A stretch of 64,000 nucleotides of DNA from Toxorhynchites rutilus septentrionalis (taxonomy: Eukaryota > Arthropoda > Insecta > Diptera > Culicidae), in contig NC_073744.1 in NCBI RefSeq assembly GCF_029784135.1, forward strand, positions 76,983,935 through 77,047,934, written 5' to 3'. The position numbers and the translations under genes were made by a program. Below the pieces are notes generated by a model that made no database searches, was not told where the DNA came from, and saw nothing but the letters and a program-made list of their open reading frames with translations. Shown here in pieces: positions 1-11,573 of this stretch. Every line of letters begins with the position of its first letter. Positions within the stretch are counted from its first letter, which is position 1.

Positions 1-83
1 ATATATTAACTATTCGTCGTTAGACTCATACGTTCAAAAGCAAAATATAAATGATTGGCTATCGTATAGTTATTCGCTAAATA
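1..83. repeat. Left piece of a repeat also present at 62370-62452
   Basis: Positions 1-83 match 62370-62452 with few differences. Together with 1779-2050 versus 63728-64000, this shows that both window ends fall in copies of one repeat, each broken by different insertions. Confidence 0.8.
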
Positions 84-572
84 TTAGGCTGTCAAAAAAG
101 TCCTGCGGTATTTTTTTTGAATTTTCATTAGTTACAATCATCTGTTTTAAGTCAAATATGCGCCGTTTTGTTCGATGACTTGTTCCCAATGAGATGCCAA
201 CTTCATAATACCCCTGTTATAGAAGCTCGCTTCCTTATTGGCAAAAAACTCGGATAGCCAATTTTCACAGGCCTCTTTTGTGGCTAACTTCTGACTACCT
301 AGCTCGTTCGCCATGAACAAAAACAGGTGGTAGTCACTTGGTGCAAGGTCCGGACTATACGGCGGATGCAAAAGAACCCCCCATCCAAGCTCCCGGAGCT
401 TCTGGCGCGTCACCAAAAAAGTGTGTGGCCTGGCGTTGTCCTGATGGAAGACAATGCGGCCTCCGTTTATCAAAGATGGCCTCTTTTTCATGAGTGCTAC
501 CTTCAAGCGGTCCGGTTGTTGGCAGTACAGGTCCGAATTGAGCGTTGGGCCATAGCGAAGCAGCTCATAATA
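84..572 (-). pseudogene. mariner transposase remnant (C-terminal half)
   Basis: The minus-strand frame (147-506 open, similarity reaching about 572) shows YYELLRYG, then HQDNARPHT and HPPYSPDLAPSDYHLF, the second and third parts of the DD34D catalytic core of mariner transposases, ending in EQNGAYLT. The terminal repeat starts TTAGGCTGTCAAAAAAG at 84, next to a TA. The N-terminal half, including the first catalytic Asp, is gone: the sequence runs directly into retrotransposon sequence at about 572. Not functional. Confidence 0.9.
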
Positions 573-1778
573 GATTATTTCTTGACAAACAAAAAAACTG
601 CTCTACTGACGAGAACGTACGGATCATTCCCGAGATCGGCTCATGTTGTCCAAACGATGATCGATGTGGAAGCGGTTGCAGCAAATACGAGGATCGTAGA
701 ATTCTGCTGGGAGCACGAAAGTTTACCATCTCGAGCAGGTGAGGCGCATCAATTTCACCACAAAGAAGCATGACAATGAAAGTAGCTTGTTGAATACGCC
801 TTCGTCTCTCAAGTGCATCCAGATTCAGCAAGCGACATCTGGCTACATATGGCGGTAGGTTCCGGGGATCACGCCAAGGCAAATGCCTGAGCGCTCTTCG
901 AATAAAACATTTTTGTATCCGCTCAATCCTGATACTCCACATATGCTGGTAAGGGATCCATACTACCGATGCAGTCTCGAGAATCGGCCGAACAAGAGAA
1001 CAGTACAGCGATTTTAGGCAATAGGGATCAGTGAAGTCCCTAGAGATTCTCGATATGAATCCAAGCTGACGATTAGCCTTAGTGATTAATGCAGATCGGT
1101 GTGCGTCGAAAGTTAGCTTATGATCGAGAACAACGCCCAAGTCGTTAACCTGACTGACTCTCTCTAAAATCAAATCGTCGATCGTGTAGTTGAATATAAT
1201 TGGCTGTTTTTTTCGGTGAAAGCTCATGATCACACACTTGGCGATGCTTATGGTAAGTTTATTCAATTGGCACCAACTGACGAACTGGTCAAGCAAGCTC
1301 TGTCGACGGCAATCCTCAAGGGTTCTGATAGCCAAATAAATCTTCAAGTCGTCTGCACACAGCCGGATGCTAAAATAAGGGACACATCATTGTAGAATAT
1401 CGCGAACAGCAGTGGCCCTAGATTACTGCCTTGTGGAACTCCCGAACAAACAGCAAACGGAGACGAAATGTGATATTGGAGCTTAACACGGAGCGTTCTT
1501 CCAGAAAGATATGACCTCATCCAGTTGATGAATCCATCAGAAGCACCAAGCCGGGATAGCTTTCTCAGCAGGATGCGGTGGTCAATTCGGTCGAAAGCGG
1601 CTTTTATGTCGGTATAAATAGCATCAACCTGAGCACGTTCTTCTAGGCGGTTGACACAGAATGATGAGAACTCGAGAAGATTGGTGCTTACCGAGCGTCC
1701 TGGCATAAAACCATGTTGTACTGGTGAGATATAGCTCTTAACTTCGAAGAAGACAACATCGTTCACAATCATCTCAAA
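573..1778 (-). pseudogene. Non-LTR retrotransposon reverse transcriptase fragment (CR1/Jockey group)
   Basis: Two overlapping minus-strand frames cover the finger/palm and thumb of a reverse transcriptase: QHGFMPGRS, AIYTDIKAAFDRIDHR, VCSGVPQGSNLGPLLF, then, after a frameshift at about 1345, CADDLKIYL (the catalytic YADD box) and the C-terminal region to LSRNNLL. The protein resembles the element at 47.3-50.6 kb (shared RHLPWRDP/RNLPWNDP, LGVVLDHKLTF/LGVIIDSKLTF), so both belong to one clade. The endonuclease domain and ORF1 are missing, the frame is broken, and both ends abut other repeats: a dead 5'-truncated copy. Confidence 0.88.
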
Positions 1779-2050
1779 TGTGCAAACTTTATATTCCAGA
1801 ATCTCTATCATCTGGTAATTATCTAGAATGTCGTTATACATTCTTCTCTTCGATAAAAGACCCGAAAAACATGCAACAACTGCATGAAATGTAAAAAATA
1901 TGTTTGTTTCGAGCATGCAGTTATGCTATGTTCTGATTCTTACTCCAATGAAACCACAATCGATTAATACGTTTCTATGTTATTTTACAGCTCTTTATAC
2001 TTCCTTGAATTATATTCAGTTGCTTACTTTTAATTTATAACAGTGAAAAA
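1779..2050. repeat. Right piece of the window-end repeat (copy at 63728-64000)
   Basis: About 270 bp match 63728-64000 closely in the same orientation, including a shared run up to a common end at CAGTGAAAAA. No coding content is apparent. Family unidentified. Confidence 0.8.
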
Positions 2051-2403
2051 TTCGAATTTCGTTATTTGTGTTGGAGTATCAAAAATTACTCGGTTTTGAG
2101 GAGGCTGAATTAGATGACTATTAAAACATAGTAAAGACGAAGAAAACATATTTTTTGGAGTTTTTTCATTTAATCATACTCTCTTCTTCAAATAAATGCC
2201 TATAAAGCCTGAAAAATACACAATGGCAACATTACAGAGAAGTTCAATTTTCGGTCTGTGACTCCGTGCTCGAGTATACGTGTTATGATTTGGCACGTGA
2301 GTACAGGGTTAACTGATTTGGCACCCTTGATGAAAGACGTAGTTCTACGTTAAAAAAAACATGCGATAAATAATACAATATGTTAGGGTTTTTTTATCCC
2401 GTT
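2051..2403. repeat. AT-rich spacer with an R-type palindromic end motif
   Basis: No gene. At 2315-2350 it carries TTGGCACCCTTGATGAAAG followed by GACGTAGTTCTACGTT, the same end sequence found at 34590-34632 and, inverted, at 25821-25860. Confidence 0.6.
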
Positions 2404-2472
2404 TATTTATTTATTAGACTCATTAGCATCTAAGCTGTAACAGAGCCGGGTTTTAATCGTGTATATGTACAT
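2404..2472 (-). repeat. Feilai-type SINE tail (split by the foldback element)
   Basis: Matches the 3' part of the SINE copies at 14515-14993 and 32014-32489 (GACTCATTAGCATCTAAGC, AACAGAGCCGGGTTTTAATC). The remainder of this SINE resumes at 3093. Confidence 0.75.
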
Positions 2473-3092
2473 AGGGTGGCAGCGAAAATGGTCATGTCAA
2501 ATTTCGAAAACCGAACATGTACATTTTGTTTATTGGTTCAAAATATGATCTGTTCAAAGTTTCAGCTCAATCGGACATGATTTATGGGTGCCTCAAAGCG
2601 CTCAAAGTTTTGATTTTTTGATCCTTGAAAATCTTCCAACGTCGAGATCTGGTGTCATCTCGAAAAAAAATTTTTGGCCAAAACCCGATCTTTTGGGACT
2701 TAGCCTGAGAGGCAATGAAGGTATGGAAAAAAATAATTATCCATTTTTAAGAACCGACCATGTACATTTTGTTTATTGGTCCAAAAAAATTACCTGTGCA
2801 AAATTTTAGCTCAGCCGGACATGATTTAGGGGTGCCTCAAAGCTCTCAAACTTTTTTTATCCTCGAAAATCTTTTTTTGGCCGAAAAATTTTTGACCGAG
2901 AATCGAATTTTTGGGACTTAGTCTGAGTGGCCAAAAAATCAAAACTTTGAGAGCTTTGAGACACCCCTAAATCATGTCCGATTGAGCTGAAATTTTGCAC
3001 AGGTCATTTTTTAGGGCCAATAAACAAAATGTACATGGTCGGTTTTTGAAATTCGATGATGATTTTTTTCCCATACATCCATTGCCACTCTA
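2473..3092. mobile_element. Foldback (long inverted repeat) element inserted in the SINE
   Basis: The left arm (AGGGTGGCAG, then ACATGTACATTTTGTTTATT, then CAATCGGACATGATT) returns as reverse complement in the right arm ending TGCCACTCT at about 3091. The arms are more than 100 bp and partly repeated within the element. TGTACAT / AGTACAT flank it as a probable target duplication. No protein coding. Most open frames here are artefacts of the repeat. Confidence 0.75.
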
Positions 3093-3510
3093 AAGTACAT
3101 ATGTTTATGTTTCTATAAATTGTAAATTACACAGTAGTAGTAGCCATTTAGGCGTAAGATTTTTCTGTTCCATTACATTATGGTAAATTACACTGTAGTA
3201 GCCATTTAGGCGTAAGGGTATTTTTTCTGTTCTTCCATTGTTCAGCAGACCGGACAGCAGTGACAGTTGATATTAGTCATTGTTGGGTTATTTATAGAAC
3301 AGCAGCCCGATGTTTCTTGCAGAGCAGAGCAGTTGTATGGATGAATCGATTTTTGTTCCAACGTGGATCGATCTCCATCGCTGATGATGGTTGCGTGGAC
3401 GTAGTTATTCTATAACAACACAAAGATGGTCAATTGAGAGCCCTGAGTTTGAACTCACGATAGATCGCTTAGTAAGCGAACGCGTAACCAAGTGGCTACG
3501 AAGACCCCCT
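3093..3510 (-). repeat. Feilai-type tRNA-derived SINE, head and body
   Basis: Read on the minus strand from 3510: GGGGGTCTTCGTAGCCAC (A-box region), GCGTTCGCTTACTAAGCG, then GAGTTCAAACTC (B-box like), then the SINE body. Same family as 14515-14993 and 32014-32489. The tail lies at 2404-2472 beyond the foldback insertion. Confidence 0.8.
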
Positions 3511-3515
3511 ATATA

Positions 3516-3960
3516 TTAGGTTGGAGAAAAAGAAATCCATTATTTTAAATGTCGATAAAATCACAGAAATAATCGAAGTTGACCGGCATGTTGGTAGTCG
3601 TTGCATCACCCAGGAGCTAAAGATCAACGATAAATCAATCCATTTGCGCAAAGCTGGATTCAAAAGGATGAAGATGTTTGAGTTTCGCACCAATTAACAC
3701 CAAAAAAACATGATGGATCGAGTTTATTTCCATCTGCGAAGCGTTGTCCAACCAAAACGAAATCGACCCATTTCCTAAACGTATGATGACTGGGAATGAG
3801 AACGAAAATATAATGCGAAAAGATCGTGGCGGAGTGAAGTAGCTCAAACCAGGACTAGCGACCAGCAAGGTTCTACTGTGTATTTGGAGGAACTAGAATG
3901 GAATCGTTTATTACGAGTTGCTTCCAACAATCAACTATGCGGCGTGATGTAGCAAAGACT
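3516..3960 (+). pseudogene. mariner remnant (N-terminal and central transposase)
   Basis: The terminal repeat TTAGGTTGGAGAAAAAGAAA starts at 3516. Plus-strand translation in mixed frames gives EIIEVDRHVGSRCITQELKI, HLRKAGFK, QKNMMDRV and RKRSW-like pieces typical of irritans-type mariner, then LLCIW and YYELL. Stops and frameshifts throughout; the C-terminal third and the right terminal repeat are absent. Confidence 0.8.
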
Positions 3961-4181
3961 GTGTTCAATTAATAATGATTTCTATGACCTACCACAGTCT
4001 CTCAGTTTCAACAACGCAAACGGAAACGGAAAACAAAAAGGATATCACTCCATACACTTGGTTCCAACATTCCTCGCTGATAAATGATGTAATATCAAGA
4101 ATGTTTCCAGATATGTAGATACGTACGCAAATGTGTGTCTGTAAATAGATACGATAGATACCTAATTAAATGCCCGCGATG

Positions 4182-4385
4182 TTACCTTGCACTCGATGGT
4201 ATAGAATTTCCGAAAGCAATCGAAAACATGAACACGGCTAGGCTCGCAAAGGCAATCCCAATTATTTGGTTATGAAGATCCTCCATCGGGAGTAGCATAA
4301 CCATGACGATGCTGTTAAATCTACGATAAATTAAAATCGTAAAGCATAAAATCATCATAAAACAATGATGATATGGCAATAGCAC
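4182..4385 (-). other. Unassigned hydrophobic reading frame, possible exon
   Basis: The minus-strand frame of 67 codons is rich in membrane-type residues (IIGIAFASLAVFMFSIAFG). On the minus strand a consensus-like donor (GCAAG then GTAACA, about 4190) follows the codons for IPSSAR, and acceptor-like ATTTAACAG precedes the codons for IVMVMLLP. Base composition is more even than the flanks. No family recognised and no partner exon found, so this may be chance or a stranded exon. Confidence 0.2.
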
Positions 4386-6412
4386 GGGCTTTCAAAGTCA
4401 AAGGTGCAATTTTCACATGATGGTTTAAATGGGTAGTTAGCTTGCTTAAATTTCTGCACCTGTTTATTCGATCCTATTTGTCTCATCATCTTTTCAACAC
4501 CGATCATGAAACTTATTGTTGTTTAATCTGACACATTTCTTCTCACACCACACATCAGGGCCGTCCTCGAATTGCGTCGTTTATGTTTCTGTCGTAAAAA
4601 GTGCATATTTCCCCATTGATGGTACTTGCAACGAAAGCAATTATTGATCATCGCTTCATTTAGAACTCAATACGAAACTTCAACCCAACAAGAACTACAA
4701 TTGGCTGGTAAAAATATTTACCAACGGCCGTGTCGGTTGTGGTGGCCGATTGTGGGAAAATAAGTCGCAACCCTCGGCTTTTAATTACTTTTTTTTTAAT
4801 TTGTTGGAAGGTGGCTGAGATGCATACGATAGACGAATGATGACACGAATTCCGAAGCGACTGAATTATGTTTCCAGCGGATGTCTTTTTGTAGCGAATA
4901 ATGATAATTAGTGGTGATGCAGATATATGTAACTGTTTTTAAGTTGAGAAAATAAATCCTGTTTATTGCCATCTTGAGTGTTTAAGTTATTGATTATAAA
5001 CTTTTTTGTAGAAAATACTGAGAATACATTATTATGGAAATTAGTTACACTCTTCACTCATATCCAGCTCATATCATTAAGGTAGCTCTCGATGTTGGAA
5101 GTGAACTACATTTTTTTTATTCATTATCGATGGAAACAGCGATAAGTTATCAATAACGGTGGTGAACAAATTTAGATTCAAATTCGAAATCCAATTCTTA
5201 CCTAGTGTTTGTAACCTTCCATCAAGTTGAACCACTTACTTGACGATTTTATGCATTTTACTGTATTTTATAAACACTGTTCATTAACTTGTTTATAGTT
5301 TCTCATATAGTTTTCGTTTGATTAATTTTACTAACTTTTTTATATTATCGATTTGATTATATCACTCCGTCCTCTCCAAGAAGTCCTTTATTAACAATAC
5401 TCACATTTTTACATTGGGATTCACGTAATTAATATCAATAAGCACACCATTATCACGACGCTACAATCATGAAGCGATTATCAAAAAAGTGTTTAGCTTT
5501 TCCCTTTCTGCTGTAGCAAAAATCGAAATATCTTTATAAAATCGAGTTCAAAACTTGAATAGTCATCAATATGGATTAATTCGAATTGAAGGTGCCTCAA
5601 AGCGCTCAAAGTTTTGATTTTTTGATCCTTGAAAATCTTCCAACGTCGAGATCTGGTGTCATCTCGAAAAAAAATTTTTGGCCAAAACCCGATCTTTTGG
5701 GACTTAGCCTGAGAGGCAATGAAGGTATGGAAAAAAATAATTATCCATTTTTAAGAACCGACCATGTACATTTTGTTTATTGGTCCAAAAAAATTACCTG
5801 TGCAAAATTTTAGCTCAGCCGGACATGATTTAGGGGTGCCTCAAAGCTCTCAAACTTTTTTTATCCTCGAAAATCTTTTTTTGGCCGAAAAATTTTTGAC
5901 CGAGAATCGAATTTTTGGGACTTAGTCTGAGTGGCCAAAAAATCAAAACTTTGAGAGCTTTGAGACACCCCTAAATCATGTCCGATTGAGCTGAAATTTT
6001 GCACAGGTCATTTTTTAGGGCCAATAAACAAAATGTATGTGGTCGGTTCTTTAAATTCGATAAAAAAAATTTTTCACAACCTTCATTGCCTCTCAGGCGA
6101 AGTCCCAAAAGATCGATTTTCGGGCAAAATTTTTTTTTCGGGATGACACCAGATCTCGGCGTTTCATGCATTTCTAAGTCATTTGGCATCGAGAAAAAAT
6201 TTCGATTTTCCCAAATTTCCTTTACTCCCCCCTTGGAAGGTTTTCGAGGATCGAAAAATCAAAACTTTGAGCGCTTTGGGCACCCCTAAATCATGTCCGA
6301 TTGAGCTGAAACTTTGCACAGATCATTTTTTTTGGGCCAATAAACAAAATGTACATGGTCGGTTTTTGAAATTCGATGATGATTTTTTTCCCATACATCC
6401 ATTGCCACTCTA

Positions 6413-6830
6413 AAGTACATATGTTTATGTTTCTATAAATTGTAAATTACACAGTAGTAGTAGCCATTTAGGCGTAAGATTTTTCTGTTCCATTACATTA
6501 TGGTAAATTACACTGTAGTAGCCATTTAGGCGTAAGGGTATTTTTTCTGTTCTTCCATTGTTCAGCAGACCGGACAGCAGTGACAGTTGATATTAGTCAT
6601 TGTTGGGTTATTTATAGAACAGCAGCCCGATGTTTCTTGCAGAGCAGAGCAGTTGTATGGATGAATCGATTTTTGTTCCAACGTGGATCGATCTCCATCG
6701 CTGATGATGGTTGCGTGGACGTAGTTATTCTATAACAACACAAAGATGGTCAATTGAGAGCCCTGAGTTTGAACTCACGATAGATCGCTTAGTAAGCGAA
6801 CGCGTAACCAAGTGGCTACGAAGACCCCCT
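6413..6830 (-). repeat. Feilai-type SINE, duplicated copy
   Basis: Copy of 3093-3510 within the second tandem unit. It has no tail piece because the duplication breakpoint lies inside the foldback element. Confidence 0.8.
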
Positions 6831-6835
6831 ATATA

Positions 6836-7280
6836 TTAGGTTGGAGAAAAAGAAATCCATTATTTTAAATGTCGATAAAATCACAGAAATAATCGAAGTT
6901 GACCGGCATGTTGGTAGTCGTTGCATCACCCAGGAGCTAAAGATCAACGATAAATCAATCCATTTGCGCAAAGCTGGATTCAAAAGGATGAAGATGTTTG
7001 AGTTTCGCACCAATTAACACCAAAAAAACATGATGGATCGAGTTTATTTCCATCTGCGAAGCGTTGTCCAACCAAAACGAAATCGACCCATTTCCTAAAC
7101 GTATGATGACTGGGAATGAGAACGAAAATATAATGCGAAAAGATCGTGGCGTAGTGAAGTAGCTCAAACCAGGACTAGCGACCAGCAAGGTTCTACTGTG
7201 TATTTGGAGGAACTAGAATGGAATCGTTTATTACGAGTTGCTTCCAACAATCAACTATGCGGCGTGATGTAGCAAAGACT
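6836..7280 (+). pseudogene. mariner remnant, duplicated copy
   Basis: Second copy of 3516-3960 in the tandem duplication, with the single G/T difference noted at 7152. Confidence 0.8.
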
Positions 7281-7501
7281 GTGTTCAATTAATAATGATT
7301 TCTATGACCTACCACAGTCTCTCAGTTTCAACAACGCAAACGGAAACGGAAAACAAAAAGGATATCACTCCATACACTTGGTTCCAACATTCCTCGCTGA
7401 TAAATGATGTAATATCAAGAATGTTTCCAGATATGTAGATACGTACGCAAATGTGTGTCTGTAAATAGATACGATAGATACCTAATTAAATGCCCGCGAT
7501 G

Positions 7502-7705
7502 TTACCTTGCACTCGATGGTATAGAATTTCCGAAAGCAATCGAAAACATGAACACGGCTAGGCTCGCAAAGGCAATCCCAATTATTTGGTTATGAAGATC
7601 CTCCATCGGGAGTAGCATAACCATGACGATGCTGTTAAATCTACGATAAATTAAAATCGTAAAGCATAAAATCATCATAAAACAATGATGATATGGCAAT
7701 AGCAC
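7502..7705 (-). other. Unassigned hydrophobic reading frame, duplicated copy
   Basis: Identical protein frame to 4182-4385 in the second tandem unit. Confidence 0.2.
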
Positions 7706-8913
7706 GGGCTTTCAAAGTCAAAGGTGCAATTTTCACATGATGGTTTAAATGGGTAGTTAGCTTGCTTAAATTTCTGCACCTGTTTATTCGATCCTATTTG
7801 TCTCATCATCTTTTCAACACCGATCATGAAACTTATTGTTGTTTAATCTGACACATTTCTTCTCACACCACACATCAGGGCCGTCCTCGAATTGCGTCGT
7901 TTATGTTTCTGTCGTAAAAAGTGCATATTTCCCCATTGATGGTACTTGCAACGAAAGCAATTATTGATCATCGCTTCATTTAGAACTCAATACGAAACTT
8001 CAACCCAACAAGAACTACAATTGGCTGGTAAAAATATTTACCAACGGCCGTGTCGGTTGTGGTGGCCGATTGTGGGAAAATAAGTCGCAACCCTCGGCTT
8101 TTAATTACTTTTTTTTTAATTTGTTGGAAGGTGGCTGAGATGCATACGATAGACGAATGATGACACGAATTCCGAAGCGACTGAATTATGTTTCCAGCGG
8201 ATGTCTTTTTGTAGCGAATAATGATAATTAGTGGTGATGCAGATATATGTAACTGTTTTTAAGTTGAGAAAATAAATCCTGTTTATTGCCATCTTGAGTG
8301 TTTAAGTTATTGATTATAAACTTTTTTGTAGAAAATACTGAGAATACATTATTATGGAAATTAGTTACACTCTTCACTCATATCCAGCTCATATCATTAA
8401 GGTAGCTCTCGATGTTGGAAGTGAACTACATTTTTTTTATTCATTATCGATGGAAACAGCGATAAGTTATCAATAACGGTGGTGAACAAATTTAGATTCA
8501 AATTCGAAATCCAATTCTTACCTAGTGTTTGTAACCTTCCATCAAGTTGAACCACTTACTTGACGATTTTATGCATTTTACTGTATTTTATAAACACTGT
8601 TCATTAACTTGTTTATAGTTTCTCATATAGTTTTCGTTTGATTAATTTTACTAACTTTTTTATATTATCGATTTGATTATATCACTCCGTCCTCTCCAAG
8701 AAGTCCTTTATTAACAATACTCACATTTTTACATTGGGATTCACGTAATTAATATCAATAAGCACACCATTATCACGACGCTACAATCATGAAGCGATTA
8801 TCAAAAAAGTGTTTAGCTTTTCCCTTTCTGCTGTAGCAAAAATCGAAATATCTTTATAAAATCGAGTTCAAAACTTGAATAGTCATCAATATGGATTAAT
8901 TCGAATTGAAGGT

Positions 8914-10047
8914 ATTTCTGTACCAACCAAAAAATTATGTGTGAATAAATTAATTGAAGAAAGGGTATCATCCGTTTGGGCAATCACCCTCAACGCAAGG
9001 GAAGTTATAATGAATGAATAATTCGAAAAGTCATTATCTTTAGTTAGGAAATAATCACAACATACAATTCGCATGCAATATGCAATGCAATGGAAATATC
9101 GGTGGGAGAGATCAGCTTAATTATGTGTCAGAGCTGATACGTGTCATGATTTTAAATGAAAAATAATTAAATTTGTTAACCTCTAAAACATTGCTCTTAG
9201 AAAAAAAAGACGGGTGGGTAATGATTGTGTTGGTGGTAACTATAGCAATGAACACAGCTCTCGCTTTTGGGAAATTTATTCTTTCCATCCGGCTCGATCC
9301 GGAAACCATGCACGAATTCGTGAAAACTAAATGATCGATCTGAAAGATTCCAACCATCAATAAGCTCAAAAATACGTCTAAATCAACACATGCTCTCCTC
9401 AAGCAAACAAAGATTATTTTATATATTTTATTCTAATCTAATATCACTTTAGAATTTATCGTATTGTGAATAACTTTTGATAACTTTTTTGTGAAAGGAT
9501 TGGTGGCCCTGAAAAGCGCTAATGGATTCATTTTTGTTTTCACGATGTCGGAATTTTTGTTCTTATTTTGCCAATGCACGTTTCTAGACAAACTGAATGT
9601 ATCCACAAGATTTTTTTTCACATTTCGCATCAGTATCATCACTATGTGCTGGATCGATTATACGAAAGCGATGGTTTGTCCATTAGGTGACTCGAAACTC
9701 GTTTTTTTTATTAATTCGTTTATTTTTGCAGGCTCAGTAACTTAAGTTTAAAAGAGCCGAATTCTTAAATATAATTTTAAAACTATATATATAAACAATT
9801 TTCTTACATCTATGGTTAGTAAGGTGGAAAACCGATTACTCACGGTGTACTCGAGTTTAGAAGGGTGACATATTTTTAGGAGAAGGATGGGGTATAAGGA
9901 AACTGTAACAATGTTGATGAACACTCAATTCTTAAATCTGTTCGTATATCTATAGTGTTTTTACATTTCAACTTATTCTACTATTTATAGCATGGGGACG
10001 AATTACCCGCAAAGGAAGGAAAGGAGGGTATAAGGACATAGGGACAA
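8914..10047. other. AT-rich stretch; LOA 3' UTR in its right part
   Basis: No gene between 8914 and about 9770. A short block at 9250-9335 (ACACAGCTCTCGC, CCATCCGGCTCGATCCGGAA) resembles parts of the repeat at 21130-21480. About 9780-10047 is the likely 3' UTR of the LOA fragment that follows. Confidence 0.4.
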
Positions 10048-10260
10048 TCACACACGAAGATCGATAGCTTTAAGGAAAACATATATATGGGACATGTAAT
10101 CAAGGTCTAACCGAGCCAACACATCTCTCACCGGTACATTGGGCTGTCTTCCTCGGGCCCGAAGGGAGTTTTCTAAATTCGATCTGGCGACCAGATACAC
10201 CTCGCACGACCAAACAACGTGCTCGATGTCGCGATAACCTTGGCCACAAACACAGAGATT
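10048..10260 (-). pseudogene. LOA-type non-LTR retrotransposon, C-terminal fragment
   Basis: The minus strand reads NLCVCGQGYRDIEHVVWSC, then LVARSNLENSLRARGRQP, NVPVRDVLARLDLDYMSHIY and FLKAIDLRV before a stop at 10048-10050. This is the zinc-knuckle tail that ends ORF2 of mosquito LOA-like elements. Everything upstream is missing, the usual product of abortive reverse transcription. Confidence 0.75.
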
Positions 10261-10880
10261 GCTACGAAACTCGTTGTTGTTGCTGATTATATTCGTGCAA
10301 TAGTGGGTTTGAAGTCCCCGCAGACAGCAGACTTTTCATCGTCGTTTGATCGGTTTCTTGATCAGCATACCTCCTGTAATAGGGCAGGGACATTTCATTC
10401 GACTGGCGGTAGATTCACAAGGGGAGTGACGCACAATATAATTCTTTGCTTGTGTCCAAATTATATCCCACTATTACTCTGGTTGCTCCTTTTGATCGGA
10501 GCCTTATGAGGTGCGTAAGTTGGACCAATCGAAACTTTGGGTATTTGAACAATGCATGACATTTCACAACTAATCAATTGTTTATCTCAAGAAAAATAAA
10601 AAGTTATTCGTAGTTATGCGTAGAAATATTTCCTACCAATTGAGGTAAACATCTTTGCGATCTATTAAGAAATGCTCGAGTTACGAGGGTTCGAAATCTT
10701 TAATTTCTTTCCTACTTGTTCAGTGTCTATATTTTCGTTTTACTCCCTAAATCTTCCTAGACTTAGACGTGAAACGAAATAACTCAGAAATCGGACGTTA
10801 TGCTATCGGTTTTGCAGGATGACGACTAGAACAATTTGTGGAGATTGCCTCTGAGTGTAATGCCTTTTGTGCGTTTTTAA
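10261..10880. repeat. Intergenic, with a dispersed repeat at about 10540-10720
   Basis: No gene. 10540-10720, read in reverse, resembles 26100-26260 and 53785-53945: TATAACTCGAACATTTCTTA-like, GGAAAGATGTTT, ATTGTTTATCT-like. The latter two lie in palindrome-ended segments, so this may be a third, decayed copy. Confidence 0.5.
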
Positions 10881-10882
10881 TA

Positions 10883-11573
10883 CAGGGTTTTCCATTTCGG
10901 GCTTCCGAAAGTATACAGCCCTGCGCTGACAACCGTTTGACATAGCTGTCAACCAAAGCGTCATATCGTTATACTATAAAAATGATGAAAAACCGGCAAA
11001 TGTTTTTCGAGCATTACGGACGGATTTTGGTCGTCATGGACGGCCTACAGAGCACACAATCGCTAATGTAGTGCGAAATTCGAACAAACTGGATCCGTAG
11101 CGGATATTGTGAAACCTGTGCATCATCGTAATGTGCGTTCGGCCGAAAATATTGCTGCTGTTGCTGCCAGTGTGGAGGATGACCCGAATGTTTCGATTCC
11201 ACGGCGTGCTCAGCAATTGGGCTTTTCAAACACATCATTGTGGCGAATTTTGCATTTGGATTTGCACCTCCATATAAAGTCCAACTGGTACAAAAATTAG
11301 AGCGTGGTGACCATGGAATGCGTCGGGCATACGTCGATTGGGTGAATGAACAACAGCGGCAAAATGCTGAATTTTCGCATCAAATTTTCTTCAGCGATGA
11401 GGCACATTTCGAGCTCGGTGGCTATGTGAACACCCAAAATTTCCGTATATGGAGCTCAGAAAATCCACACATGATTGTTGAGAGGCCATTGCATCCGCCA
11501 AAAGTCACTGTTTGGTGCGCATTATGGTCTGGTGTAGTCATCGGGCCGTATTTCTTTGAAAATGAATTATCGC
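10883..11573 (+). pseudogene. Tc1/mariner superfamily transposase, truncated pseudogene
   Basis: Left end CAGGGTTTTCCATTTCGGGC follows a TA at 10881-10882. Broken frames read HHRNVRSAENIAAVAASVED, IPRRAQQLGFSNTSLWRIL (helix-turn-helix), a frameshift near 11270, then RRAYVDWVNEQ, IFFSDEAHFELGGYVNTQN (catalytic Asp region) and PPKVTVWCALWSGVVIGPYF. The sequence stops before the second catalytic block. The subfamily cannot be fixed without the C-terminal third. Confidence 0.82.

Larger units (their letters stand above)
2590..5593. repeat. Tandem duplication, copy 1 (3004 bp)
   Basis: Repeated at 5594-8913. Offsets are 3004 on the left and 3320 on the right of the foldback element; copy 2 has about 316 extra bp inside that element. 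Outside it I found a single difference in the stretches compared (3832 G versus T in copy 2). GGT occurs at each of the three junctions (2587-2589, 5591-5593, 8911-8913), the microhomology expected of a tandem duplication. It contains part of a foldback element, a SINE head, a mariner remnant and unassigned sequence. Confidence 0.93.
5594..8913. repeat. Tandem duplication, copy 2 (3320 bp)
   Basis: Direct repeat of 2590-5593, retaining the longer version of the foldback element (5594-6412). Near identity implies a very recent event, gene conversion or an assembly artefact such as uncollapsed haplotypes. Confidence 0.93.

Noticed and set aside
2588..2809. Open frame of 73 codons, repeated at 5586-5813
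   Set aside because: Lies wholly within the foldback repeat; similar frames arise in every arm and on both strands, with no protein-like conservation.
9491..9505. GGTGGCCCTGAAAAG, also at 38460, resembling a histone gene end
   Set aside because: No histone coding sequence precedes either copy; the match is too short to call a histone pseudogene.
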